A DNA stretch of 64,000 bases from DASSUW01 sp963811895 (GTDB taxonomy: Bacteria; Actinomycetota; Thermoleophilia; Solirubrobacterales; Solirubrobacteraceae): the NCBI GenBank assembly GCA_963811895.1, contig CAWETE010000015.1, positions 248,001 through 312,000 on the forward strand, written 5' to 3'. This document shows positions 7,717-15,523 of the stretch, piece by piece (the stretch's first letter is position 1; each line of letters opens with the position of its first letter). Below the pieces are notes generated by a model that was not told where the DNA came from, did no database searches, and was given only the letters and a program-made list of their open reading frames with translations. The translations under genes were made by a program, and so were the position numbers.

Positions 7717-8964
7717 TCAGGCTCCCACCTCCGCCCGGATCGCCCCCGGGCCGTCCGCGGTCTTGCCCAGGCCCTCCGACTCCGCGCCCACGAGGATCGC
7801 GATCTTGCCGAGATGCTCGTTGTCCAGCATCAGCTGGTGCGCGTCGGCCACCTGGTCGAAGCTCATCGTCCTCCAGAGTACGGGACGGATGGCTCCCGAC
7901 TCGATCAGCTCGTTCGCCTTGTGGCACTCGTACGCGTTGGCGAAGTGCGAGCCGATGATCTGCTTCTGGCGCATCCACAGGTAGCGGACGTCGAAATCGA
8001 GGTCGTAGCCGGTCGTCCCCGCGCAGATGACGACCTTGCCGAACGGCTTGAGGACGAGCACCGACGTGGGGAAGGTCGCCTTGCCCACATGCTCGAAGAC
8101 GATGTCGGGCGCGCCGCCCAGCTTCTCCTCGACGAGCTTGCAGAACCGGCGCGACTCCTTGAAGCGCGCCTTCTCCTCCTCGGGCGTCTCGCCGCCGCGC
8201 CGCATCATGCCCGTGAACTCGTTGCGGTCGATCACGTCGCAGGCCCCGAGCTGGCTGCACAGGTCGGCCTTCTCGGTGGAGGAGACGACGCCGACCGCTT
8301 CGGCGCCCGCCAGCCGGCAGAGCTGGAGCGCGAACACCCCGAGGCCGCCGGCCGCGCCCCACACGAGCACGCGGTGACCGGCCTGGAGCTCGACCTGCTT
8401 GATCAGCATCCGGTAGGCCGTGAAGTACGTGAGCCCGTAGGAGGCCGCCTCCTCCCAGGTCAGCGCCGCCGGCTTGGGCAGCAGCTGCTGGGCCTGCACC
8501 TTGCAGAACTGCGCGAACGAGCCCCACGTGGTCTCGTAGCCCCAGATCTTCTGCGACGGCGCTGCCATCGGGTCCAGGCCGTGCACCTCCGGATCCTCGT
8601 AGGAGGCCTGGTTGCAGTGGACGACCACCTCGTCGCCCGGCTGCCACTGGGTGACGCCCGGGCCGACCTTCCAGACGACTCCGGAGGCGTCCGAGCCGCC
8701 GATGTGGTGGTCCTCCTCGTGGTAGCGGAAGACCGAGATCGGCTTGCCCTGGGCGGCCCACACGTTGTTGTAGTTGACGCCCGCCGCCATGACCCGGACC
8801 ACGACCTCCATCGCGCCGGGCTCCGGTACCTCCATCTCCTCGATCTGGAAGGCGTCGAGGGGCTTGCCCTCGCGCTCCTGGCGGATCACCCAGGCGGCCA
8901 TCGTGTCAGGGAGCTCGCCCGGCTCGGTCGAGACCCGGGCGACGTCGGCGGTGTCAACTGGCAT
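7717..8964 (-). CDS. ccr: Crotonyl-CoA carboxylase/reductase
   Basis: This is a medium-chain dehydrogenase/reductase of 415 residues that matches Ccr: GVNYNNVWAA, GGSDASGVVWKVGPGV, PGDEVVVHCNQ, IWGYETTWGSFAQF, a Rossmann VWGAAGGLGVFALQL, FEHVGKATFPTSV and GSHFANAYE. Ccr reductively carboxylates crotonyl-CoA with NADPH and CO2 to ethylmalonyl-CoA. The Asn of NYNNVW, the Glu of GYET and the His of GSHFANAYE seem to correspond to the reported CO2-pocket residues. The ATG at 8964 was chosen over an upstream extension because TAGGCT lies 7 nt before it and the family begins here. It pairs with ecm and meaB. Confidence 0.92.
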   Translation of the reverse strand: MPVDTADVARVSTEPGELPDTMAAWVIRQEREGKPLDAFQIEEMEVPEPGAMEVVVRVMAAGVNYNNVWAAQGKPISVFRYHEEDHHIGGSDASGVVWKVGPGVTQWQPGDEVVVHCNQASYEDPEVHGLDPMAAPSQKIWGYETTWGSFAQFCKVQAQQLLPKPAALTWEEAASYGLTYFTAYRMLIKQVELQAGHRVLVWGAAGGLGVFALQLCRLAGAEAVGVVSSTEKADLCSQLGACDVIDRNEFTGMMRRGGETPEEEKARFKESRRFCKLVEEKLGGAPDIVFEHVGKATFPTSVLVLKPFGKVVICAGTTGYDLDFDVRYLWMRQKQIIGSHFANAYECHKANELIESGAIRPVLWRTMSFDQVADAHQLMLDNEHLGKIAILVGAESEGLGKTADGPGAIRAEVGA

Positions 8965-8984
8965 GGCCTGGAGCCTAAGGAACT

Positions 8985-9932
8985 TCAGAACCAGTCGTGC
9001 CGCTTGATCCACAGCACTGTGGCCAGGATCACAGTCGGCAGCACGAGCCCGCCGACGCCGAACAGCAGGAAGTCGCCGCGCGACTCCACGTTGTCGACGA
9101 GCCACTGGAAGTTCTGGCCGAAGAAGCCGGTGATCAGCGTCCAGACGACGAAGAACGTGGCGACCACGCTGAGCCGGGTGGCGGTCCGGTTCACCCGCTC
9201 GGCGCTGGCGCTGAAGTAGATCCCTGTGAGCGAGGTCAGGTCGTCGTTCTGGCGCTGGAGCTCGCCGCCGATCTGCGCGAGGTGGTCGCCGATGTCGCGC
9301 AGGTACTCGCGCGTGCCGTGGCTGAGGCCGGCGAGCTCGAGGATCCGCTCGGAGGCGGTCTGGAACTGGTCGCGCTGGCCGGCGATCAGCCGCTGGAGCT
9401 CGTGCACCTCCTGCTTGCAGCGGTAGACGCTGCCCAGCAGCTCCCGCCTGGGCCGCTCGAGCACCTCGGCCTCGACCGCGTCGATCCGGTCCTCGAGCGC
9501 GACGACCGCGGGGAAGAAGGCGTCGGTCAGGCCGTCGAGGATGCGGTAGACGAGGTAGTCCTCCTCGTGCGTGCCGGCCGGCTCGAGCTCGTCATGGAGC
9601 CGCTGGAGCAGCGGCAGCGGCTCGCGATGGACGGTGACGATCCAGTGGCCGGAGACGTAGACGTGGACCTCGACGGGGTGCGCGACGCGCTCTGGGTCGT
9701 CGGACTCCAGGGCGGTGAAGAAGACGATCAGGACGTAGTCCTGGTACGCGTCGACCTTCGGCCGCTGGCCGAACTCGCGGGTGTCCTCGAGCGCCATCGG
9801 ATGCAGGTCGAGCGCCTGACGGAGGGCGTCGAGGTCCTCGTCCGACGGCTGCGCGAGGTCGAGCCAGAAGAACTCGTCGCGCCGGCGGTGGTCGGTGATC
9901 TGCTCGCTGTCGACGTCGGTGAGGACCAGCAC
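8985..9932 (-). CDS. corA: CorA-family divalent cation transporter
   Basis: This 315-residue protein has the CorA plan: a soluble alpha/beta N-terminal domain, a long helical stalk and two C-terminal membrane helices (about residues 250-310). The family signature GMN after the first helix appears here as GQN (GFFGQNFQWL), a conservative but notable change at the selectivity loop. The tail ends in a basic IKRHDWF. The GTG start lies 7 nt after TAGCCT on the minus strand, and this hexamer overlaps the stop of cysNC. Magnesium or another divalent ion is the expected substrate; efflux-type relatives exist too. Confidence 0.88.
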   Translation of the reverse strand: MLVLTDVDSEQITDHRRRDEFFWLDLAQPSDEDLDALRQALDLHPMALEDTREFGQRPKVDAYQDYVLIVFFTALESDDPERVAHPVEVHVYVSGHWIVTVHREPLPLLQRLHDELEPAGTHEEDYLVYRILDGLTDAFFPAVVALEDRIDAVEAEVLERPRRELLGSVYRCKQEVHELQRLIAGQRDQFQTASERILELAGLSHGTREYLRDIGDHLAQIGGELQRQNDDLTSLTGIYFSASAERVNRTATRLSVVATFFVVWTLITGFFGQNFQWLVDNVESRGDFLLFGVGGLVLPTVILATVLWIKRHDWF

Positions 9933-9942
9933 GGGGCGGAGG

Positions 9943-11838
9943 CTACGCCACGCCGCGCTCGCGCAGCAGCGCCTCCAGCGCCGCCACGGAGTCCTCCAGC
10001 TCCGCCGTGCCGTCGAGCACGAGCTCGGGCTGCGGCGGCGGCTCGTACGGGTCGTCGACGCCCGTCATGTTCCGCAGCGTCCCGGCGCGGGCGCGGCGGT
10101 AGAGCCCCTTCGGGTCGCGCTGCTCGCAGACCTCCAGCGGCGTGTCGACGTAGATCTCCACGAACGGCAGCCCGTCCTCCTCGTGGCGGCGCCGGACGCG
10201 CTCGCGGTGCTCGGCGTAGGGCGAGACGAGCGCCACGATGGCGACGATGCCGGCGTCGGCCAGCATGCGCGCCGCCTCGCCGGCCCGGCGCGAGTTCTCG
10301 GCGCGCGAGCCGGCGTCGAAGCCGAGGTCGCCGGACAGGCCGTGCCGCAGGTTGTCGCCGTCGATCAGGTACGCGCCGTGCCCGCCGCCGACCAGCCGCG
10401 CCTCGAGCGCGGCGGCGATCGCCGACTTGCCCGACGAGGGCAGTCCCGTCAGCCAGACGGTGGCGCCGGTCTGGCCGAGCGCCGCCCAGCGGTCCTCGCG
10501 CGTGGCCTCGCCGCGCTCCCAGACCACGTTGGGGCTGCGCTCGCCGTCGGGGATCGTCTCGCAGATCATCCCGGCGGCCACGGTGGCGTTGGTCGCCTCG
10601 TCGATCAGGATGAAGCTGCCGGTGGCGCGGCTGTCGGCGTAGGGATCGACGGCCAGCGGCGCGGCCGTGCGCAGCGTGACGCGGCCGATGTCGTTGAGCT
10701 CGAGCGTCCCGGGGTCGCTCTCCGTGCGCAGGCTCTCGATCTCGACGCGGTGCTCGATGCGGGTCAGCTCGGCGCGCGTGGTCCGCGTGGTGTGCTTGAT
10801 GAGGTAGCGGGCCGACGGCCGCGCCGGGGCGTCGTCGAGCCAGCAGAGGTCGGCCCGCACGTCGCGCGCGACCTGCGCCGGCGCGTCGGCCGCGCACAGC
10901 AGGTCGCCGCGGGAGACGTCGAGGTCGTCCTCCAGCAGCACCGTGACCGACATCGGCGGGAACGCCTCCTCGACCGGTCCGTCGAAGGTGTCGATGCGGG
11001 CGATCCGCGTGCGGGCGCCCTGCGGCTGGACGACCACCTCGTCGCCGGCGCGCAGCACGCCTCCGGCCACCTGGCCGGCGTGGCCGCGGTAGTCGTGGTG
11101 GGCCTCGTCGTGCGGGCGCACGACCCACTGGACCGGCAGGCGGGCGCTGTCGAAGACCTGGCGGTCGGCGGCGACGTCGACCTTCTCGAGATACTCGAGC
11201 AGCGGCGGCCCGTCGTACCAGGGCGCCGCGTCCGACCGCTCGACGACGTTGTCGCCGTTGAGCGCCGAGATCGGGATCGCCGCGATGTCGGGCAGCCCGA
11301 CGCGGCGGCCGAAGTCCGCGATGTCGCCGGCGATGGCTCCGAACTCGAGCTCGTCCCAGTCGACGAGGTCCATCTTGTTGACGGCGGCCACCAGGTGTGG
11401 CACGCCGAGCAGCGAGGCGATGAACGCGTGCCGCTTGGACTGCTCGACGACGCCGTGGCGGGCGTCGATCAGCACGATCGCGACGTCGGCGGTGCTCGCT
11501 CCGGTGACCATGTTGCGCGTGTAGCGGACGTGCCCCGGCGTGTCGGCGAGGATGAACGAGCGCCTCGCGGTGGCGAAGAAGCGGTAGGCGACGTCGATCG
11601 TGATGCCCTGCTCGCGCTCGGCCCGCAGGCCGTCGGTGAGCAGCGCGAAGTCGAGCCGCCCGTCGCCGCGCTCGCGGCTGGTCAGCTCGACCGCGTCGAG
11701 CTGGTCGTCGAGGATCGAGCGCGTGTCGTGCAGCAGGCGGCCGATCAGCGTGCTCTTGCCGTCGTCGACCGATCCCGCGGTGGCTACGCGCAGGAGCTCG
11801 GGCGGCGCGGCCAGCGGATCCTCAGAAATATCCCTCAC
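9943..11838 (-). CDS. cysN: Bifunctional sulfate adenylyltransferase large subunit / adenylylsulfate kinase (CysN-CysC)
   Basis: This 631-residue fusion starts with a translation-factor-like GTPase (GSVDDGKS at residues 22-29, DTPGH, NKMDLVDW) that powers sulfate adenylylation with CysD. A C-terminal APS kinase follows (GLPSSGKS at 465-472, LIDGDNLRHGL). Together with CysD it makes APS and then PAPS. The start overlaps cysD by 17 bp, so translation is probably coupled. The linked CysH looks like an APS reductase, so the kinase domain may instead serve sulfotransferases or other PAPS users. Last gene of the operon cysH-cysD-cysNC. Confidence 0.95.
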   Translation of the reverse strand: MRDISEDPLAAPPELLRVATAGSVDDGKSTLIGRLLHDTRSILDDQLDAVELTSRERGDGRLDFALLTDGLRAEREQGITIDVAYRFFATARRSFILADTPGHVRYTRNMVTGASTADVAIVLIDARHGVVEQSKRHAFIASLLGVPHLVAAVNKMDLVDWDELEFGAIAGDIADFGRRVGLPDIAAIPISALNGDNVVERSDAAPWYDGPPLLEYLEKVDVAADRQVFDSARLPVQWVVRPHDEAHHDYRGHAGQVAGGVLRAGDEVVVQPQGARTRIARIDTFDGPVEEAFPPMSVTVLLEDDLDVSRGDLLCAADAPAQVARDVRADLCWLDDAPARPSARYLIKHTTRTTRAELTRIEHRVEIESLRTESDPGTLELNDIGRVTLRTAAPLAVDPYADSRATGSFILIDEATNATVAAGMICETIPDGERSPNVVWERGEATREDRWAALGQTGATVWLTGLPSSGKSAIAAALEARLVGGGHGAYLIDGDNLRHGLSGDLGFDAGSRAENSRRAGEAARMLADAGIVAIVALVSPYAEHRERVRRRHEEDGLPFVEIYVDTPLEVCEQRDPKGLYRRARAGTLRNMTGVDDPYEPPPQPELVLDGTAELEDSVAALEALLRERGVA

Positions 11839-12727
11839 GCTTCCTGTCCTCCATCGCGGCGACGGACACGCGGTCGTCGGCGCGCGTCTCGCCGCGCTCG
11901 GTCACGCGCGTGGTGGCGATCTCGCGCACGACGTCCTCGAGCGTCCCGGCCTCGCTGCGCACGGCGCCGGTGACCGCCATGTCGCCGACCGTGCGGTAGC
12001 GGACGCTGGCCACGAACGGCGTCTCGTGCTCGTGCCGCGGCACGTGCTCGGAGTCGGCGAGGAGCATGCCGTCGCGCTCGATCACGCTGCGCTCGTGGGC
12101 GTAGTAGATCGACGGCACCTCGAGCCGCTCGGCGTGGATGTAGCGCCAGACGTCGAGCTCGGTCCAGTTGCTGAGCGGGAACACGCGCACGTGCTCGCTG
12201 CTGCGGACGCGGCCGTTGTAGAGGTTCCAGAGCTCGGGGCGCTGGCCCTTGGGGTCCCACTGGCCGAGGTCGTCGCGGAAGGAGAACACGCGCTCCTTGG
12301 CGCGGGCGCGCTCCTCGTCGCGGCGGGCGCCGCCGAGCGCTGCGTCGAAGCGGTGGGCGGCGATCGCGTCGAGCAGCGTGGTGGTCTGGAGCCGGTTGCG
12401 CGAGGCGCCGACGCCGGTCTCGTCCTTCGCGCGGCCCTGGTCGATGGACTCCTGGACCGACGCGACGATCAGCCGCTCACCGAGCTCCCGGACGCGCCGG
12501 TCGCGGAACTCCAGCACCTCGGGGAAGTTGTGCCCGGTGTCGACGTGCATGACCGGGAAGGGGAAGCGCGCGGGCCGGAACGCCTTCTCTGCCAGGCGCA
12601 GGAGGACGATCGAGTCCTTGCCGCCGGAGAACATCAGGACGGGCCGCTCGAACTCGGCCGCGACCTCGCGCATCACGAAGACGGCCTCGGCCTCGAGCAG
12701 GCGCAGATACGAGAGCTCGCGGGTCAT
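11822..12727 (-). CDS. cysD: Sulfate adenylyltransferase subunit 2
   Basis: This 301-residue PP-loop ATP pyrophosphatase has MFSGGKDSIVLLRL, the SGGxDS loop that binds ATP, HVDTGHNFPEVLEFRD and FPLSNWTELDVWRYI as in CysD. It forms APS from sulfate and ATP with the CysN GTPase. It ends in DRKREGYF, a conserved CysD tail, and overlaps cysNC by 17 bp. The ATG directly follows a perfect 6-bp inverted repeat (12728-12744), so its expression may be controlled separately from cysH, which lies 44 bp upstream. Confidence 0.95.
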   Translation of the reverse strand: MTRELSYLRLLEAEAVFVMREVAAEFERPVLMFSGGKDSIVLLRLAEKAFRPARFPFPVMHVDTGHNFPEVLEFRDRRVRELGERLIVASVQESIDQGRAKDETGVGASRNRLQTTTLLDAIAAHRFDAALGGARRDEERARAKERVFSFRDDLGQWDPKGQRPELWNLYNGRVRSSEHVRVFPLSNWTELDVWRYIHAERLEVPSIYYAHERSVIERDGMLLADSEHVPRHEHETPFVASVRYRTVGDMAVTGAVRSEAGTLEDVVREIATTRVTERGETRADDRVSVAAMEDRKREGYF

Positions 12728-12744
12728 GGGTAACTAACTTACCC
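12728..12744 (-). promoter_or_regulatory. Inverted repeat abutting the cysD start
   Basis: A perfect inverted repeat GGGTAA-N5-TTACCC ends exactly at the cysD ATG, in the 44-bp gap between cysH and cysD. It could be an operator or a small hairpin that affects cysD translation. No regulator gene lies nearby and I cannot assign a family. Confidence 0.4.
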
Positions 12745-12771
12745 AACTCGATCGGCTTTATGGAGATTACT

Positions 12772-13437
12772 TCAGCCGTGCAGTCCGCACTCGCTCTTGG
12801 CGGACCCGGTCCAGCGGCCCTCGCGCCCCTCGCCCGGCTGGGTGCAGTGGGTGCAGCCGATCGAGGAATAGCCGCGGTCGTGCAGCGGGTTGTAGGGGAC
12901 GTCGTGCTCGGCGATGTAGCGCCAGACGTCCTCCTCGGTCCAGTCGGCCAGCGGGTTGGCCTTCCAGCGCTCGTGCTTGCGGTCCCAGGCCAGCTTGGGC
13001 GTGCGGGCGCGCAGCGGCGACTGCTCGCGGCGGACGCCCGAGACCCAGGCGTCGACGTCGGCCAGCGCCTCGTCGAGCGGATCGACCTTGCGCAGCCGGC
13101 AGCACTCGTCGGGGTCGCGCTCCCACAGGCGGTCGCCGTGGGTGGCGGCCTGGCGGCCCAGGCTCGGTCCCTGGTGGACCTCGATGCTGATCCCGTACCG
13201 CTCCTCGACGCGCTGCCACGTCTCGTAGGTCTCGGGGAAGAGGACGTGGGTGTCCAGCGTGAAGATGCGCGCGTCGGGGGCGATCTTCAGCAGCAGGTCG
13301 AGGACGACCGACGCCTCCTTCTGGAACGAACACGCGACCGCAAGACGGGGGTGGAAGCGCTCGACCATGTACGCGAGCACCCCGCTCGCGTCCAGGCCCT
13401 CGAGGTCCGGAGTCACCCGCGTCGCCGCAACAGCCAT
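12772..13437 (-). CDS. cysH: Adenylyl-sulfate (APS) reductase, CysH family with iron-sulfur cysteines
   Basis: This 221-residue CysH-family protein has a PP-loop-like ACSFQKEASVVL, the DECCRLRK cysteine pair, a second pair GCTHCTQPGEG and the catalytic ECGLH at the C-terminus. The CC and CxxC pairs are known as [4Fe-4S] ligands in APS reductases and are absent from PAPS-specific enzymes, so APS is the likely substrate; the product is sulfite. Opens the sulfate operon. TACATT lies 6 nt before the ATG, so the message may be leaderless. A REPIN-like element lies just upstream. Confidence 0.92.
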   Translation of the reverse strand: MAVAATRVTPDLEGLDASGVLAYMVERFHPRLAVACSFQKEASVVLDLLLKIAPDARIFTLDTHVLFPETYETWQRVEERYGISIEVHQGPSLGRQAATHGDRLWERDPDECCRLRKVDPLDEALADVDAWVSGVRREQSPLRARTPKLAWDRKHERWKANPLADWTEEDVWRYIAEHDVPYNPLHDRGYSSIGCTHCTQPGEGREGRWTGSAKSECGLHG

Positions 13438-13474
13438 CGACCAAATGTACTAAACCCGATCGCAGTTACGGCAA
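13438..13474 (-). promoter_or_regulatory. Candidate cysH promoter
   Basis: On the minus strand TACATT (13449-13444) lies 6 nt before the cysH ATG, the same spacing seen at other first genes here, with no Shine-Dalgarno sequence. No convincing -35 is visible. The region is bounded upstream by the REPIN-like repeat. Confidence 0.4.
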
Positions 13475-13546
13475 TAAGGGGGGTCTGACCCCTCTGTGCT
13501 GCTACAGACGCGATCTGTACTACCACAGTGGGGTCAGACCCCCTTA
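13475..13546. repeat. REPIN-like inverted repeat element, copy 1
   Basis: A 72-bp element with termini TAA and TTA. Outer arms are GGGGGGTCTGACCCC (left) and GGGGTCAGACCCCC (right), each itself nearly palindromic. Inside, two CTGT-N6-ACAG units flank a short loop, so the whole can fold into one long imperfect hairpin. A second copy lies at 43772-43842. The two-REPs-in-inversion design is that of REPIN elements spread by RAYT (TnpA-REP) transposases; no such gene is in the window. It lies between cysH and the HtrA-like gene. Confidence 0.75.
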
Positions 13547-13564
13547 CTCGCTAGCATTCTGCAA

Positions 13565-14518
13565 GTGACTGCGGTGGACGAGGAAGTCGAGGCGCTGGAC
13601 GCCTATTCGCGGGTGGTGACGCGGGTGGCCGACACGCTCGGGCCCTCGGTCGCGAACCTGCGGATCTCGAACCGGCGGCGCTGGAACACCGGCGGCGGCA
13701 GCGGCGTGGTGATCACGCCCGACGGGTTCATGCTCACCAGCGCGCACGTGGTCGGCGGGTCCGGGTCGCGGGTGCGGGCCTCGTTCGTCGACGGCAGCGA
13801 TCTCGAGGCGCGGATCGTCGGCGCCGACCCGCTGTCCGACCTCGCGGTCCTGCGCGCCGAGTCGGCGCGCCTGCAGCCGGCGGAGCTTGGCGATGCGAGC
13901 ACGCTGCGCGTGGGCCAGCTCGTGGTGGCGATCGGCAACCCGCACGGCTACGCCGGCTCCGTGACGGCCGGCGTGGTCTCCGCGCTCGGCCGCTCGCTGC
14001 CCGCCCGCGCCGGCGGAGCGACGCGCATCATCGACGACGTCATCCAGACCGACGCCGCGCTCAACCCCGGCAACTCGGGCGGCGCGCTGGTCGACGGTCG
14101 CGGCCGCGTGGTCGGCATCAACACCGCGGTGGCCGGGATCGGGCTCGGCCTCGCGGTGCCGGTCAACACCGCCACCCGCCGGATCGTCTCCGCCCTGATG
14201 CGCGACGGCCGCGTCCGCCGCGCCTGGATCGGCATCGCCGGCGGCGCCCGCCCGCTGCCGCCGCGCGTCGCCGCGTCGCTGGGCCGCGACCGCGCGATCG
14301 AGGTCGTCGAGGTGATCGAGGGCTCGCCGGCCGCTCGCGCCGGACTGCGCGCCGAGGACCTGATCGTCGGCGTCGACGGCGCGCCGGTCCGCGGCGTCGA
14401 CGACCTCCAGCGGGTGATGACCGAGGACCGGATCGGCACCAGCTGCGCGCTCGACGTCGTGCGCGACGGCGTCAGCCGCACCGTCGCGCTCACACCGCGC
14501 GAGCTCGACACCGCCTAG
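13565..14518 (+). CDS. HtrA/DegP-like serine protease with PDZ domain
   Basis: This trypsin-fold protease of 317 residues has the S1C triad in TSAHVV (H61), DPLSDLAVL (D92) and NPGNSGGALVD (S171), followed by one PDZ domain (about residues 230-300; EVIEGSPAARAGLRAEDLI). HtrA proteins degrade or refold damaged envelope proteins. No membrane helix or signal peptide is visible from this start, unlike most actinobacterial HtrA. GTG 13565 was chosen because TAGCAT lies 7 nt before it; the frame extends upstream to 13496 but that part lies inside the REPIN-like element. Confidence 0.85.
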   Translation: MTAVDEEVEALDAYSRVVTRVADTLGPSVANLRISNRRRWNTGGGSGVVITPDGFMLTSAHVVGGSGSRVRASFVDGSDLEARIVGADPLSDLAVLRAESARLQPAELGDASTLRVGQLVVAIGNPHGYAGSVTAGVVSALGRSLPARAGGATRIIDDVIQTDAALNPGNSGGALVDGRGRVVGINTAVAGIGLGLAVPVNTATRRIVSALMRDGRVRRAWIGIAGGARPLPPRVAASLGRDRAIEVVEVIEGSPAARAGLRAEDLIVGVDGAPVRGVDDLQRVMTEDRIGTSCALDVVRDGVSRTVALTPRELDTA

Positions 14519-14527
14519 GGGTGCCCG

Positions 14528-14559
14528 ACCGGCGGACGCTCGACACGTTCTCCGCCGGT
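14528..14559 (+). terminator. Hairpin between the HtrA-like gene and the next lipoprotein
   Basis: A perfect 9-bp stem ACCGGCGGA / TCCGCCGGT with a 14-nt loop lies 10 bp after the protease stop. There is no U-tract, so it is at best a factor-dependent or weak terminator; it could equally be a chance GC-rich hairpin. Confidence 0.35.
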
Positions 14560-14596
14560 AGGGCGGGCCCCCGACATCGCCGTATCCTTCCGCGCC

Positions 14597-15523
14597 GTGC
14601 GCGCGTCTCTTCTCGCGATCCTGGTCCTGCTGGCGATCGCCGGCTGCGGCGGGGACGATCCGCCGGAGACGGCCGCGCCGGCCGAGACGCCGACGCCGAA
14701 CCCGACGATCGAGGCCGAGCCGTCCGAGCCGGGCAGCGCCGCCAACGCCTTCATCGGCTCGCTGGCCGTCGACCCCGCCGACGGCACGCTGATGATCGGC
14801 ACCGGCCTCGGCCTGTTCCGCGCCGAGAAGGGAGCGAGCAAGGCCGAGCGGGTCACCGGCGAGCTCACCACGCCCGACGGCGCCGGCCCGGTGTCGAGCA
14901 ACCTCGTCATCCGCTACGCCGGTCCGGGGGAGCTGCTCGGCTCCGGGCACCCCGAGGGCGGCGGCACCGCGCTGCCCGAGAACCTCGGGCTGATCCGCTC
15001 GGGAGACGCCGGCGACACGTGGGAGCCGGTCAGCCAGCTCGGCGAGAGCGACTTCCACATCCTGCAGGCGCGCGGCGACCACGTCGTGGCCGTGCGCGTG
15101 GACGAGACCGACATCCAGGTCAGCGGCGACGGCGGCGCCGGCTTCGAGTCCCGCACGCCGCCGGACATGCCGCTCGACGTCGCCTTCGACCCGAAGGATC
15201 CGCAGCGGATGGTGGTGGCCACGCAGCAGGGCACGTTCAACTCCGCCGACGAGGGCAACTCGTGGCGGCCGCGCGACCCGAACCCCACCGAGCAGCTCGC
15301 CTGGGCGAAGCCGGACGCGCTCTACCGAGCCGACACCGGCGGGCTGATCAAGGTGAGCGCCGACGGCGGCGCCACGTGGAAGGACCGCGGCACCGTCGGC
15401 CTCCCGGTCAACGAGCTGGCGGCCGACGAGGAGGGCACGCTGTACGCCTCGGTGGCGGGTGGCGAGGTCCACCGCTCGACCGACGGCGGCGCCACCTGGA
15501 AGCGCCTGCTACGGCTGGAGTAG
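14597..15523 (+). CDS. Lipoprotein with BNR/sialidase-like repeats
   Basis: This 308-residue protein has a lipoprotein signal ending in a lipobox (LAIAGC), then a Pro/Thr/Glu-rich linker, then several Asp-box repeats (SGDGGAGF, SADGGATW, STDGGATW) typical of BNR/WD40-like beta-propellers and photosystem-stability-factor-like proteins. It should be anchored on the outer face of the membrane. The role is unknown. GTG start, 8 nt after TATCCT. The end overlaps the convergent lipoprotein gene by 15 bp. Confidence 0.8.
   Translation: MRASLLAILVLLAIAGCGGDDPPETAAPAETPTPNPTIEAEPSEPGSAANAFIGSLAVDPADGTLMIGTGLGLFRAEKGASKAERVTGELTTPDGAGPVSSNLVIRYAGPGELLGSGHPEGGGTALPENLGLIRSGDAGDTWEPVSQLGESDFHILQARGDHVVAVRVDETDIQVSGDGGAGFESRTPPDMPLDVAFDPKDPQRMVVATQQGTFNSADEGNSWRPRDPNPTEQLAWAKPDALYRADTGGLIKVSADGGATWKDRGTVGLPVNELAADEEGTLYASVAGGEVHRSTDGGATWKRLLRLE

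Noticed and set aside
13496..13564. Upstream extension of the HtrA-like gene
   Set aside because: The 23 extra codons lie inside the REPIN-like element and there is a good TANNNT before GTG 13565.
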